A DNA stretch of 64,000 nt from Dermanyssus gallinae (Eukaryota > Arthropoda > Arachnida > Mesostigmata > Dermanyssidae): NCBI GenBank assembly GCA_003439945.1, contig QVRM01004778.1, forward strand, positions 1-64,000. The letters run 5' to 3'. Position numbers and translations under genes: made by a program. The notes under the pieces are model-generated. The model worked only from the letters and a program-made list of their open reading frames with translations. It made no database searches and was not told the DNA's origin. Shown here piece after piece: positions 1 to 11,093 of the stretch (the stretch's first letter is position 1; every line of letters begins with the position of its first letter).

Positions 1-239
1 ACAGAGAGTCCATACGGCGATATGAAGAGAAAATGGCAGAGGTCGTCCCACATTTTTATATGACAGATGCAGTGGTTAGGTCAGAATGGAAGAGCACGGG
101 CAGGACAAACAAGCACAAAATCGTATGTTTTACTGTGCGCGTTTTATAAATTTCATATCGTTACGAGGCTGTAGTGATATGGATCATTACTGTTGTTCAT
201 TTTACCCAATCTGGAGTGGACATAAATCATTTTTCTAGC

Positions 240-2260
240 CACTGGGAAAAGGACTTCTGCATTAGCTTGTAGATGCTGGGGAGGCCCGCCTCAAGTATTT
301 TTGGTGTTAGAAACGTAGCGGAGACACGCTGCTCGCCTATGCTGGACACCTCAGAGCCGTGTGTTCTGGGGCGTCTTCAAGTCTATCCCCGCAGTGGATG
401 CACGTTGGACTGGGAGCCTTCTTGAGCCTAAACAGGTAGGACTGGAAGTCCCTGTGGCTCGTCAGGACTTGGGTGGTGTAACGGTTAGTTTTCTCCGGAT
501 CGACTTAACCATTTTTTGATGTTAGGTACCTCGGGCGCCTCCTCCAAGCCGTCCCACTCCTCCTGTCATAGGGCGGTGCTCCGTTGCCGTTGCCTTTGTC
601 TTCAGTGCAGCGTCTTCCGTAGACGGCAGCGCTCTTCCGTCTTCATATCCCAGGGAACCTTTCCGGCAAGTAGAAGCGCCGCCGTAGTACTCACCGTCCG
701 GTACGCCATGATCACTCTGAGGACTCCGACCCGTTAAGCCCGATGCAAACGACTTAGGCTTGGTGCGGTTGTTAACGTGTTAGCAGGCCAGACCGGAGCC
801 CCAAATAGGGCTGTTGACTCGGCCACGGACATAATGATGCGTCGGTTGGAGTGCCGGGACCTACAGGTGTTCGGCACAAGCCGTGCAAAGTTATTGGCAA
901 TTTCGAGGGTTTTTCCGTTGCCCGGCACAAGTAATAATATCTCAGAGGACGCCGATTAAGGAATACTAGGAGCTTACCGTATTTACAATATGTATCTATT
1001 CTAGCATAGGTAAGAATGCGGAGCTTCCTCTGGCCAGCTCTTGGCTTGTCTAGCTCTTGGCGGGGGCTAAAGCAAGTCCTGTTTTTCGCATCCAGTGCAC
1101 GACGTTTGCCTTATTCGCATGCCTCTCCAGCAGCGTTAGTGTCTGAACGGTGAGGACGAGGTCGTCCACGTAAGCAAAGAGGTCATCTCCAGGGGAGAAG
1201 TCTCCCAGCGGCAGCACGTCGTCCTAAGCTATCTTCCAATAGCAGACGGCCAAGTATAAAGCCTTGTGGCACTCCTGCAGTTTTATTAAGAGTCAGTTCT
1301 TGGGACTGCATAGTCCGGTCATGTAGGTTGTCAGATATGATTTTAATGAAATTAACGTTTTTTTTGCTGCGGAGGGTCTTGAGTTAACTCTCCACCGAAG
1401 ATTGTTCAAAATGTTCTTGACGTCACGTAAAGCGGCCACGAGAAGATCGCGTTTCTTTGGCAGAGGACCTGATGAGGAACTTGGCCTTCAATCAAACGCG
1501 CTGAACGGCGCTAATTGTCGAGCATCCTTTCCTAAACTCATATTGGGAGTCGGATAAAAAGCCATTTTCCTCTCCAAAGTCTCGGAGGCATGCCTCCACG
1601 ATAGACTCCAAACTATTAGCCAGGGTTCTAAGTAAGCATATTGGGCGGTCTAAGTTAGAGCCCTTCAGGATCAGAACGACATATGCGGTCTTTCATTCGG
1701 TAGGGAACGAGCCTAGGCGAAAAATCACTGTTGCCGCAGCGGCCACCGCTTCCGGATATTTCTTCATCAGTAGCTTGGCTACAGAAACGAGAATACGGTC
1801 CGGACCCGATGCTTTTCCCGGCTTAAGGCGTTCCGATGCATCGTGTACCTACTGTAGTGTTACTGCCGGAGGTCTCTCTTCTTCATCCCTGGGACCATCT
1901 GGTAGGGGGCGCGGTCAAGAGGAGGGTGCTAAGGAAACGCACTGGAATCGATTCTCTAGTGGCCTGGGACGTAAGGTTTGCCCTCCTTTTTAGGGTGGGA
2001 AATCCCCGTACCAGCGTATGGGCGGCCCCAGGGATCGTCTTCCAGCTATTTGAGAATGCCCTCCAGGAGCACTCCTTGCTTCCGGAGATTTCCTTCGAAG
2101 TAGGGCCCGCAGCCTTTTGTTATTGGCGTTGTGGTACAGAGTTGTCTCCCCTGCGGGCGCCGACCGCCGGGCCTTGGTAAAGAACCATCGCGCCTGCATG
2201 CAGTCCCTCCTGAAGCGCCGTATCTCTCTCATCTACTGCTCTGCCGGAATGTCATGCTGA
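240..2260 (-). pseudogene. R1-clade non-LTR retrotransposon ORF2 remnant (copy C)
   Basis: Reading the minus strand from about 2240 downward gives, in broken frames, the linker and reverse transcriptase of an R1-type LINE. Visible are a linker ending in a LVRG-like block (about 2000-2080), an ASGPDRI fingers block (about 1800), DRPICLL (about 1650), an SQYEFRKG block (about 1540), GVPQGF (1261-1280), the catalytic YVDDLV box (YVDD codons at 1161-1172) and the post-RT hallmark ESTALFGAPVWP (about 785-823). A C-terminal segment resembling STTAALLLAGNVPWDMK lies near 636-705. RT would copy the element RNA at the nick made by an AP-type endonuclease, which is not visible here. Several stops and frameshifts mean it cannot encode a protein. 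Copies D and E share the same blocks. The outer limits are approximate. Confidence 0.8.
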
Positions 2261-2267
2261 CCGCACC

Positions 2268-2313
2268 CTATTTAAGTGAGTAACACTGCTCTATTTAAGT
2301 GAGTAATACTGCC
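2268..2313. repeat. Two-copy 23-bp tandem repeat
   Basis: A 23-bp unit beginning CTATTTAAGTGAGTAA is present twice head to tail (2268-2290 and 2291-2313) with two mismatches, just beyond the R1 copy C linker. A looser relative, CTATTTGAGTGAAATAAC, occurs at the 3' end of LINE copy F near 8005. No function is evident. Confidence 0.7.
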
Positions 2314-2835
2314 CGTAGCACGGCTTTTCTGTCGAATACTCCCATAACAGGAAGGCTTTACGATAGTACGTACATGTAGCGGGTTTGTGTCTCATTTGGA
2401 AAGCACCAAACTCTCATCCTATAATGTGCAGAGCACTACTCCAGCAAATTAATGTTTTCCGCATCCCGATAATTTACACCGTGTCAACGCCGTGACAGCA
2501 ATAATAGACCCTCATGAGGTACGAAAGGTTTTCTACAACTGTTTACAAGTCTGTTCAATATTGCTACTTACCTTCGGAGATACTTTGAGAAATCTTTGAC
2601 GGCTACCGATTCTAGAGCTTATTAGAAACGAACGTTTAATGTCAGCGCGGTTCTAACACGCTTACTACACAACACTTTCTAATTCATGTCTGGAATAAAG
2701 AATTCTTTCCGAGTCCTATGCTTTACTGATTTACCAAAGAAAATGGCGCCCATGTTCGTGACGTGAGATAGCTAAACATAAATTGCGCGTACTATCTCGG
2801 AGCTTATAAACTCATTCCAGTTAAACAACATGGCT
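2314..2835. other. No gene recognised
   Basis: AT-rich sequence with no long frame, no repeat arms and no resemblance to the element families found elsewhere in the window. Confidence 0.5.
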
Positions 2836-2839
2836 CCTA

Positions 2840-3015
2840 AGCCGGGCACAGTGTTACCACCGCATGTGTCGAACTACTTCTTAAAAAAATTGAAGCACCT
2901 GTGAGGATAAAGCGCGATCCAGTGCTTGCAATTTTTATTGATTTCAAGTCGTCTATTGACATGCGCCGCGAAATATTGTGCTGCAAAGGTTGGTTAGGGC
3001 AGGCGTGGGACCCTA
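2840..3015 (+). pseudogene. Short non-LTR reverse transcriptase scrap
   Basis: One frame reads VLAIFIDFKSSIDM followed by RREILCCKG. This resembles RT motif A of LINEs (xxFIDFKxAFDxVxRxxL), including the catalytic Asp of FIDFK. The preceding residues (TACVELLLKKIEAP) fit the spacing of the RT region upstream of motif A. Nothing else of the element is recognisable on either side, so the clade cannot be assigned. A chance match is possible but unlikely given the two adjoining blocks. Confidence 0.4.
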
Positions 3016-5689
3016 CTACTGCTAACAGTCATAATACATTCAAGCCTAATTATGTCTAATGGAGGAGTTTTCGAACGTAAACCTATTCATCAAGCTACAC
3101 GATGTCGTCAACCTAACAACTTGAGATTGTTGATATTTTGGATGTACTAAGCGATCTTCCAGTTTTCTGAAGGAACATTTTTTCTTATATTTACGAGATA
3201 GTACTATATTGGTATTTCTTCCTGGACCACAATAGGTGCCTTTGGTTATTAAAACAATACACGAAGAAAAATGACCTATGCATTTATGCCAACAAAACAA
3301 AGGTCATTTAAAATAGAAAGACTAAATCTCATAACGTGGCTATTGCACCTAAATCATAAAGAGGAATATAGCTTATAAGTACACGAAAGCAACTCTTGCA
3401 TTAGCATAATCATCGATCCGATACAAATCAATCGTGCCGCTACAGTTGTACTAGAAGATTATACTGCGGAGCATTATCAGCTCTTTTTGTTCAGTAAGAC
3501 GGAGTCTCTACGACGAAAAGCTTAAATATATGGAAAAAACAGTTCATTGTGAACGTTTTAGATTAAAATGGATCATTCTAGAGGTAGGTACACCGCTAAA
3601 TGTAGCGGTAATTGCTTTAAAATGGCCGTCGACGCGTCCGGTTTGAATTGCTTTTAATACAACAGAATGTCCTCCTGATCAATACTCGCGTCCCCGTTCT
3701 GCTTCTTGATCAATGTAATTATCCGCATCTTTCTATCTCATAATAGCCACTAGTCGTTTGACGTCCGTGCTTTTATGTAATTCTTCAAATCAAAATGACT
3801 TCGAGATTACACTCTGATCGGGTTAGGAAGGGTTTTGATCATATATCGTACGCTGTTCATCTCAATATAACAATTGGATTCGGACAAAATATTTTCGTGG
3901 TCTGGCAAAATGCCAGCGAAATATACAGAGGTTGCCAGATTACTAACCACGTTAGATTACTAACCACGTTAGATTACTAATCACGCTAGATTACTAATCA
4001 CGTTAGATTCGATGTATTTTACTTAAAAAGTCACTTACATTTATATAAGGGTGCTGTATCAGACAACCGAGTCCAATACTAGTGCTTCTTTACCAAATGT
4101 TTGTATTTATAAAATGCTTTACTTACAAGTGCACTTAACATCCAGTAGCCGCCCGGCACTTGCAAGAACTTACGGAAGCCCGCATGGAAAATTTCATGTA
4201 GTTTGTAGAGGCCACTATGCTGTCTAGAGAAAAATCGCGCATATTCAGCTTCAGTTCGGGCCATGAACTATGACTCTTGAAATATGTGTTGAATTCGAAT
4301 TCAGTTCACGTCTTCGCGGCACGATCACCGGGCTGAAATGACCTCCTCTATAGACGGCGCCGTTGAAGCTTAAGAAGTTTAGGGCAAAAACTGTTGTAAA
4401 CTTTTTGTCTGTTCTAGGTAGGCAACGCACGGGATCTCGGATGAATAGCATACAATTTTATGGCTACAAATCGAGCTGTCCCTTGCCCAACTGGCACATT
4501 TAACCTATGCGTAAGCTTTACTTATAGGATCTGCTATCTGGCAATGTAGAATAAATCTCGCATCATTGCATACAATTGGGTTTTTATTTGTTTTTCGAAT
4601 GTTTTCATTTGTTCGAGCGACAAAAATTGTCTACGCAGCTCTCTGTTTTATTGGCGTACCTTGTTGCCATATAGATATTATTTGGTGTAGTGAATTGCTT
4701 GAACTTAACTTAATTTTTCAGTGCTTTTTTTGTGCTGAATGAGGTTAAAGACGTCGGCAGTGCCACAGTGCCATCATGGTCAACTTAAGGTGTTGTTACA
4801 ACTGGTGCCAGTTGTCGTATTGGGTGTAGCGCGGCGAATACAATGCGAGCAATAAGAGCGGCGTAAATGTATTGAAGTAGACGGTGACTCCTGAAACGCT
4901 GGAAGACCTGCTTCGTTATAGCAGAAGACGGTGATACTGATGACTGAAGTAAGATCTGTACAGGTGGTAAACCGGTCCCAAAATGACTGGTGTAAGGTCG
5001 TAACCAGGGAGCTCACTGAGGCTCTCAGTTTCAGTCAACGACAAGCGAAAAAGAAATGATCAAAGTGCGCATTGATATAGTCCGGCACATTAAGAGGAAA
5101 ATGATGAGTCAGCTTGTGGGGATCCTTGTTCAATCAGGAATAAGCTGTGTGATCCACTGTGAAGAGTAATTTTGGAGTTGTGCAATCGTCATTAAGTAAG
5201 AACTCAATTATCAACGAGCTACAGTTTTTGAGGGTGATTGGTATCATATGGGTGCGGTCGAAAAACGTCAGAACCTGACTGGCCTACACGACACGCATTG
5301 TAATGTCTACTGAGTATCATTTTTACCTTTGCAGGCACCAAATTTTCTGCTGAAGTTTGTAAAGCCATGACGTGGTGCTCTACCGCCTGTGAGGCAACAG
5401 TCTTCAGTGACCTTAATCTTAGACCACAATAGATCGACATGCCCGTGGTCCTTCCACGTTGCCGCCGCTACGGCTGGACGATTACTCCCGTAAAGCCTAT
5501 ACTCAACTCCCCGTCTCCACTGTATGGAACAGCTCGAAAGATCAGCCCCATTACGCATTCAGCAAAATGCCTTCGCACCTTCGCTGAAAATCTGCTCACC
5601 TTCATACGGACTTGTTACCTCTGGCATAGAGTACTTGGCTTGCTAAGACTAGCAATAGCCAGATACACAGCTTGAAGCAGAGCAAAGAC
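3016..5689. other. Long stretch without a recognised gene
   Basis: Only short unconvincing frames are present, none with a recognisable domain. The 17-bp minisatellite at 3937-4009 is the one clear structure. The last few hundred bases could contain badly decayed upstream parts of LINE copy F, but I cannot align them by eye. Confidence 0.5.
3937..4009. repeat. 17-bp minisatellite, 4.3 copies
   Basis: The unit AGATTACTAACCACGTT is repeated at 3937, 3954, 3971 and 3988, with a partial fifth copy ending at 4009. Units 3 and 4 share a C-to-T change (TAATCAC), which suggests stepwise duplication. Confidence 0.9.
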
Positions 5690-8040
5690 TGGACTATGTG
5701 TCTGGTAGGAAGTCCTTCATAGGGCTATGCCGTGACTATGAGGTCGAACATGCGAGGCGAGAGGAAGCCCGTCTACTTGAACGAGCAGAAAGGGAGCCCC
5801 ATGCCTACATAAAACGCTCTTGGGTTACGGTTTTACTTAGGGGGTACGGCACTCACTGAGTGACGAGCAGGTAGAGCGTCACTTGACCAATCTGCTATTC
5901 AATCCTCACGTAAAAAACTCTGCCGCAAATGTTGAGTATCCACTTACACTTGAACAGCACACAATGAATCTTCCCTTTGGAGAAGAAGAAGTGTGCCGAG
6001 TTATCCGATCCATTCCTAGATGGAAATGTAGTGGGCTAGATCGGGTCTACAACGAACATTAGGTGCAATCGGAGCCACTCTTGAAGGGAATCCTCTGTGA
6101 TTTCTTTAATAGAATTATAAAGGAAGATCGGATGCCTAGAGTTTGGCATATTGCTAGGCTTTTTTTGTTATTCAAGGGTAAAACGGCAGCGATAGAACTG
6201 ACCCAAATCTGTACCCGGGAGTGGCGTCGAAGCGAACGCTCAAGAAAATATTCTGTAAGCGGGACTCGACAGTTACTAACTCATTAGCCCCTTCAATGGT
6301 CAGTGCTGGCGCGGCCCGGGCTAGTCATGCTTCGGCTCTTGCCGAGGCAGGCAAGGTTAGAAAGTACCAGAACATCGGGTACCCGTACAGGTTTTACCCC
6401 CTTGCCTTCGAGACCCTTTGCGGGCCCGGTCCGTCCACTCGCAGTTTGCTACATAAGGTCGGGAAACGGCTGATTCTAGCCAGCGGAGACATACGAGCGG
6501 GTGATTTCCTCAGACAGCGCCTGTCGCTGGATGTGCAACGGGGTAATGCGGCCTCGGTTCGGGGCACTCTCTAGAAATGGCTGGTCTCTACACTGGACCC
6601 CCCGTAACGGTGCACACGTTCGCAGGGACCCAAATGTCATGTTCCGACCATGAATGATTGATTACATTGAATTCTGTAAGCTGATTATTGAAAGGATTGC
6701 AAATGTAGCAAACCATGCTCTGCCTCCAGAGCAGTTCGGTTATAGAAAAGGCATGGAGACCCGCGACATCACCCACTTTTGTAATCCGAAGTAGAACGGG
6801 TAATGTCTCGTCCAGGAGGCCACCTCTATGCAGCCTTTATTGACTGCGTCAAGGCTTTTGACAAGGCTCCGCGCGATCTTATGATCGATTGTTTTAGACA
6901 GATTGGCATAGGTCGAGCTCTTCTGTGAGTAGTTTCTAGCTTTTCGAAGATGAAACGCTGTTGGTCAAGGGAAGGAGTGGCGTGCTTGAGCAAAATGTTG
7001 GGACTCCTTAGGGGGACCCACCAAGCTGCATCTCGTTCACGCTGCTTCTGGCCGATCTTGTTCAATACGTGGGTCAAGAGTTTCAACATGCCGCGATGGT
7101 GATATATGCTGATGACATCGTTGTTGCTTATCGTAACATTGGTGCCTTCTCGCGCATTGGCGCCATGGTAGAGGCGTATCTCATGAAAAAAGGGCTGGAA
7201 ATAAACTCACGCAAAACCAAGGCAATTACATTTCGTCGCGGCGGCGTTAAGCTGCAAACGACGTTATTCGTTTCTGCGGGAGGCCATTGGAGTTTGTAAA
7301 CTTTTTCCCAGACTTGGGTCTCCGAATTCACTACAGGGGAACATCGTTCACTGCACACATCGAAGACAGTGTTAACTCCGCACTGGCAGCTCTCTACGGA
7401 GAGTTCGGCGATGTACGGCGACTGTCCGTCGGTACGGCAGTGCCCTTGCCTTGTTTATGCTAAAGAATCTGCCAAAGCTGGCGTATAGTTTAGACAGTGT
7501 GGCAATTTGCTTGAAAAGTGCTTCACACTATACATGAAGCGAGTACTCTGCCTTTCAATCAAGGCGAGGAGGCGCTTCGTGTATGTATTGTCGAACTGTG
7601 CGCCGATGGTGGAGATGCTTCGGCTTAGGCTACGTATGCCGGTGACGGAGCCACTTAACCATTTCTTGGGAGAGTGGCGACGCAAAATCACGGAGGCAGC
7701 GACGGAGGTAAGAACGCTCGACGTCATTAAGTCTCCTTGGTTGTGGGCCGGGGTGGCCTGCGATGACAGGCATGTATATACCAGGTACATCGTATACGGG
7801 TTTTATTACCACGTATGCTCCCGTAGGGAGTTTCATGAAGACTATAGTGCTCAGTGTATTTACCGGTTCTGCTCGCAGCAATGCGCTAAGTATCACGCGG
7901 TTGATTTTCCGGCACTGCAGCAAAGATCTTTACACTTCTTTTTTCGGTGAAACGGCAGGACAACAAATGTTTATGTTGATTAATAACATAAACTATTTTG
8001 TGCATACTCTATTTGAGTGAAATAACTATGATTGATTGAA
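5690..8040 (+). pseudogene. Non-LTR retrotransposon ORF2 remnant (copy F, CR1/L2-like)
   Basis: Broken plus-strand frames give an ordered RT and C-terminal region. The blocks are EEVCRVIRSIPRWKCSGLD (about 5990-6045), a fingers block running into DPNLYPGVASKRTLKK (about 6200-6250), then after a 410-bp insertion EQFGYRKG (about 6730), AAFIDCVKAFDKAPRD (about 6830-6880), a QNVGTP-stop-GDP box (about 6990-7020), the catalytic YADDIVVAY (about 7108-7134) and a KTKAITFRRGG block (about 7215-7250). The C-terminus ends with a Cys-rich CSQQCAKYHAVDFP motif (about 7870-7910), like the YHAVD terminus of LINE copy A. Several stops and frameshifts interrupt it. The AP-endonuclease half is not recognisable upstream. 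It belongs to the same broad clade as copies A and B but is a different subfamily. Confidence 0.8.
6250..6681 (+). mobile_element. Nested 5'-truncated RLE-retrotransposon tail with 11-bp TSD
   Basis: A foreign segment (6261-6670) splits the RT of LINE copy F and is bracketed by the direct repeat ATTCTGTAAGC at 6250-6260 and 6671-6681. Removing the insert joins the host frame KKIFCK to LIIERIANV, which confirms the boundaries. The insert encodes DSTVTNSLAPSM, KVRKYQNIGYPYRFYPLAFETL and RQRLSLDVQRGNAASV, matching the C-terminal restriction-like endonuclease of element M (44.65-44.97 kb). It begins almost exactly at the catalytic WD position, so the RPDG half is lost. This is the expected product of incomplete target-primed reverse transcription. 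No poly(A) tail is seen; the 3' end is TGATTGATTACATTGA. Confidence 0.85.
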
Positions 8041-9239
8041 AACGGGATTAAGGTCCCCTCGCGACCAGTAGATTAGCCCTAAAAGCATCTACAAAGATTA
8101 AAGAGCCCGTCCCGGGGCAGAATAATCCTCACCACTCTCAAAAAGACCATCCGTCCATTATCAACACCATTGCAGCACACATCAGGGCTAAGCGGCATTC
8201 TCGTGCGTTCTCCCTGGTATGATGTCTAAAGTTAAAAACGTTTATAAGATGATTTGCTCTTTACCCGGGGTACTCGGCACAACAGGTCTCTGGAGTTTGT
8301 AAATATAATCAGCGAGGTCTACTCAACAGCCAGCAGAGAGACGTTTAAAAGCTACTGCAAATGTCAACTATAGCATGCAGAATACTGCAGTACTCTGCAT
8401 ACCATCTTCAAAAGAAACGCGGTCGAACTCCCACATAGGTATTGCGCAAGAGCCCAAGGCCGGACTCCTAAGCAATCATTACCTAGGTCCACCTAACTTA
8501 CAGCAGCGTTAGGTGTAATCAACGCCATTCAAAGCTTTTCGAACAGCTCGGACGGATAGCCCCGACGGCCTTTGGCCGCGTCATCTGAGATACCTTATCG
8601 GCAGAGCAGAAAATATTAGAGAAGGTAATATTCTATTTATTTTCTAGTCTTAATTTAAGTAAAAAGTAAATATTATATTTATTTCCTATTATTTACTTAA
8701 AAAAAGGATATCAAATTATATTTATTTCCTAATATTTTATTTAGCCGCGATAAACCATCGCGACTCCGTGCTTCAAGCAGTATACAACCCTCTGCCAGCT
8801 GACTATAATTTCGAGCTTCTTTTAGCACAAATGCTCGATGACTCCAGCGCCATAATCGTATCTTTAACTAAAAAAAAGTTCTGATCTAGTCTGCTGGTGC
8901 TCCCGATTGCAACTCCGAGGCGGATGTACCTTTTTTGTTACTCATAAGCCTATGCCAAACAGGAATCTGCTTCAATCTGCAAAACCTCGCGAAGCGCCCT
9001 TCAGGGTATCCTAAATGTTCAGTTTAGGAGCATTTCTTGGTTATAGACTTCACCACAGACATCCTCAGGAGTACTGGAGTTCGTATGGCCTCGCAAATTG
9101 CTGTTTCCGCCAAAAACACAAACATCCTTGTGTTAGGGATCGTCACCGGATGCTTACCCAAGTTTCATAGCTCAAATGGAACCAGCTGGTCTCTACTACG
9201 AAGATAAATAGGGTGTTTTAGACTAGCAATTAGCTAAGG
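8041..9239. other. No gene; AT-rich degenerate repeat inside
   Basis: No coding signal is visible. Positions about 8626-8745 carry three imperfect copies of a motif like ATATTTATTTCCTA separated by short AT-rich spacers, probably slippage-derived. Confidence 0.5.
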
Positions 9240-9775
9240 CGACCCAGGAGCAATTGGTTGGGCAAGCGACCAGCACTGAGGTGCAGGCGCTACTGAGAGC
9301 AGCAATCGATTGGATGAGCGGCAACTGGCTTCAGGACATTCCCTCACCGCAATTAGGGACGGTGGCGGACAACATCGCACTCCGCATTGTTTCCAGTCTG
9401 CGTTTGGGGGAGTCAGTCTTATTCACACAATTGTGCTAGATGTAACATACCGGTGTCTTCCACTAGCGAGCATGCTCTTGCTTGCAAACGGGATCTCAAA
9501 GCGTTGGACACTGAGGGACGTAAAACACCGGGCCGCTCACATCCCTGCAGTTAAAGAACCGACAATATAATCAAATCTTTTGAACTGGAGCAAAACTTCA
9601 ACGCTTAGTCGGTCGCCTTTGAGACATGTGGCCCAACGGGAAAAATCACAAAGAGATTTCTGGCGAAGCTGCGAACCAAAATCGATGTAGTAGCTGGCGA
9701 GAGATAGAGTCTGCAACAGACGATTTTGCGAAAATGCTGCGTCGATCATTTTTTATTGCCCACGAGCAAGGAAAT
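9240..9775 (+). pseudogene. Decayed RLE-retrotransposon C-terminus
   Basis: Across shifting frames this reads LRIVSSLRLGESVLFTHNC, CARCNIPV, a HALACKRDL block, HIPAVKEP and then FELEQNF and VAFETCGPTGKITKRFLAKL. The order (SLRLG, a Cys/His finger, KEP, AFETxGPxGK) matches the C-terminal half of element M and especially the minus-strand fragment at 31.4-31.96 kb, which shares HIPAVKEP, ELEQNF and AFETLGPVGKIT. The nuclease RPDG box has been lost between 9570 and 9590. No target-site duplication was identified. Confidence 0.65.
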
Positions 9776-10705
9776 CGCCTTTCTGCCGGAAATGCTAAAA
9801 AAAGACAAATAATTACATATATTTATAATCTTTGTATGTTCGTTGGGTCGTTTAGTTTCCGCCTTTTGCTATTTAGGTTTATGCAGAGAGCATGACGTCT
9901 ATTACAGCCGAATCGATTAAGTGAGCACCCATAGGTGACGTAATTTCGCTATGTTCGCTAACGGGCTGTAGAAAACAAGCAACAATATTTTCACGTGTTG
10001 AGATAAATTAGTGACAGAATACTAGCAGATAATAATTATTAGACTCTGGCGCTCTTTTTGTGGTAAGTAGCCGCCGATACGCCGTGCTGGCCTATCACGG
10101 CCTATGACTATAGCGGAGTTTAGAGTTCGTGTGACAGCATTTTATTACACATTCATTTTTCACTTTGAACTCTTCGGTTAGCTTGTCGTGAATTGCCTGT
10201 AAACACAATAGGAAGTTCGACTGAAACATATTCGTTCATAGAGTGACTGCCGGTCTTGGGGATGCATTTAGCTGTTGAAACGGAAAAGAATTAGCACGGT
10301 GCGTGGAAATACGTGGAATAAAATGGATGGAAGAACGGCAGTCGGGCCTAGTTACCTGTCCGGATGTTTCTTTGCCGTGCAACATTTTCTTATTTCGACT
10401 GACGTCCCGGACCGAACGGAGGAACGAGCAGGGAAAACAACACGACAAACGAAAATTACAGCGGCAGGTGGCGCCGAATAGGAACTTCCCACGCGGATAT
10501 ATCCAGCTTGCCGAGCTGTCGTTTTTGGCGAATATTCATCTTGTCTAGATGAAGATGCTAGCCACCCAGCAGAGCGTTTGTCACACATGGAAAATGTTGT
10601 CAAACAACACACCCAAATCGAATCTCAGGACGTGTCGTGGCACAGAGTGTAAAAGCGTCTTTGAAGAAGGCCATATTCTCCAAGTGCCTTGGATATAGAG
10701 CAAAC

Positions 10706-10706
<1 letters not shown>
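9776..10706. other. No gene recognised
   Basis: Short frames of 60-90 codons overlap on both strands near 10240-10610, but none has recognisable domains, repeats or a membrane segment. They are more likely chance frames than exons. Confidence 0.45.

Positions 10707-10782
<76 letters not shown>
10707..10782. repeat. (TA)n microsatellite
   Basis: About 38 uninterrupted TA dinucleotides, lying roughly 140 bp beyond the recognisable 3' UTR of LINE copy A. The YIYIYI frames read through it are artefacts. Confidence 0.98.
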
Positions 10783-10924
10783 GTAAATACTGTTGTAAAG
10801 ACATACAGACCACGATATATAAAAAGTAAAGTATAAAACCACAACAACATAACAGAATTTTAGGCCTTGACACAGCCAAACGAGCCTCACCAATATTACA
10901 AAACCTGTGTCATTCGGTCAGTAT

Positions 10925-11093
10925 ATCAATTATACAAACAATTTGTTTATTATCTTACGTGTTATGTAGAAATAGTATAGTTAAAATATGTGCATATGTT
11001 TACATACACACATTTAGTCATATAAACTAGTAGATATGTAAAACTATGAAGTTATGACGTGGGCCTGGTTCTCTAGACTAGCTAGCGAGGGGA
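10925..11093 (-). other. 3' untranslated region of LINE copy A
   Basis: The stretch containing TACATACACACATTT and AACTATGAAGTTATGACG is shared with the sequence just beyond the C-terminus of LINE copy B (about 60060-60190). The two copies therefore share a 3' UTR, and it defines this as the 3' end of the minus-strand element. Confidence 0.7.

Noticed and set aside
4780..5558. Overlapping 73-83 codon minus-strand frames as the endonuclease of LINE copy F
   Set aside because: No GDFN, TETW or SDH-like motif could be found on either strand.
10581..10893. Minus-strand frames of 84-97 codons with long YIYIYI runs
   Set aside because: They are translations of the (TA)n tract at 10707-10782; the same artefact occurs at 17109, 18279, 19569, 34541 and 36228.
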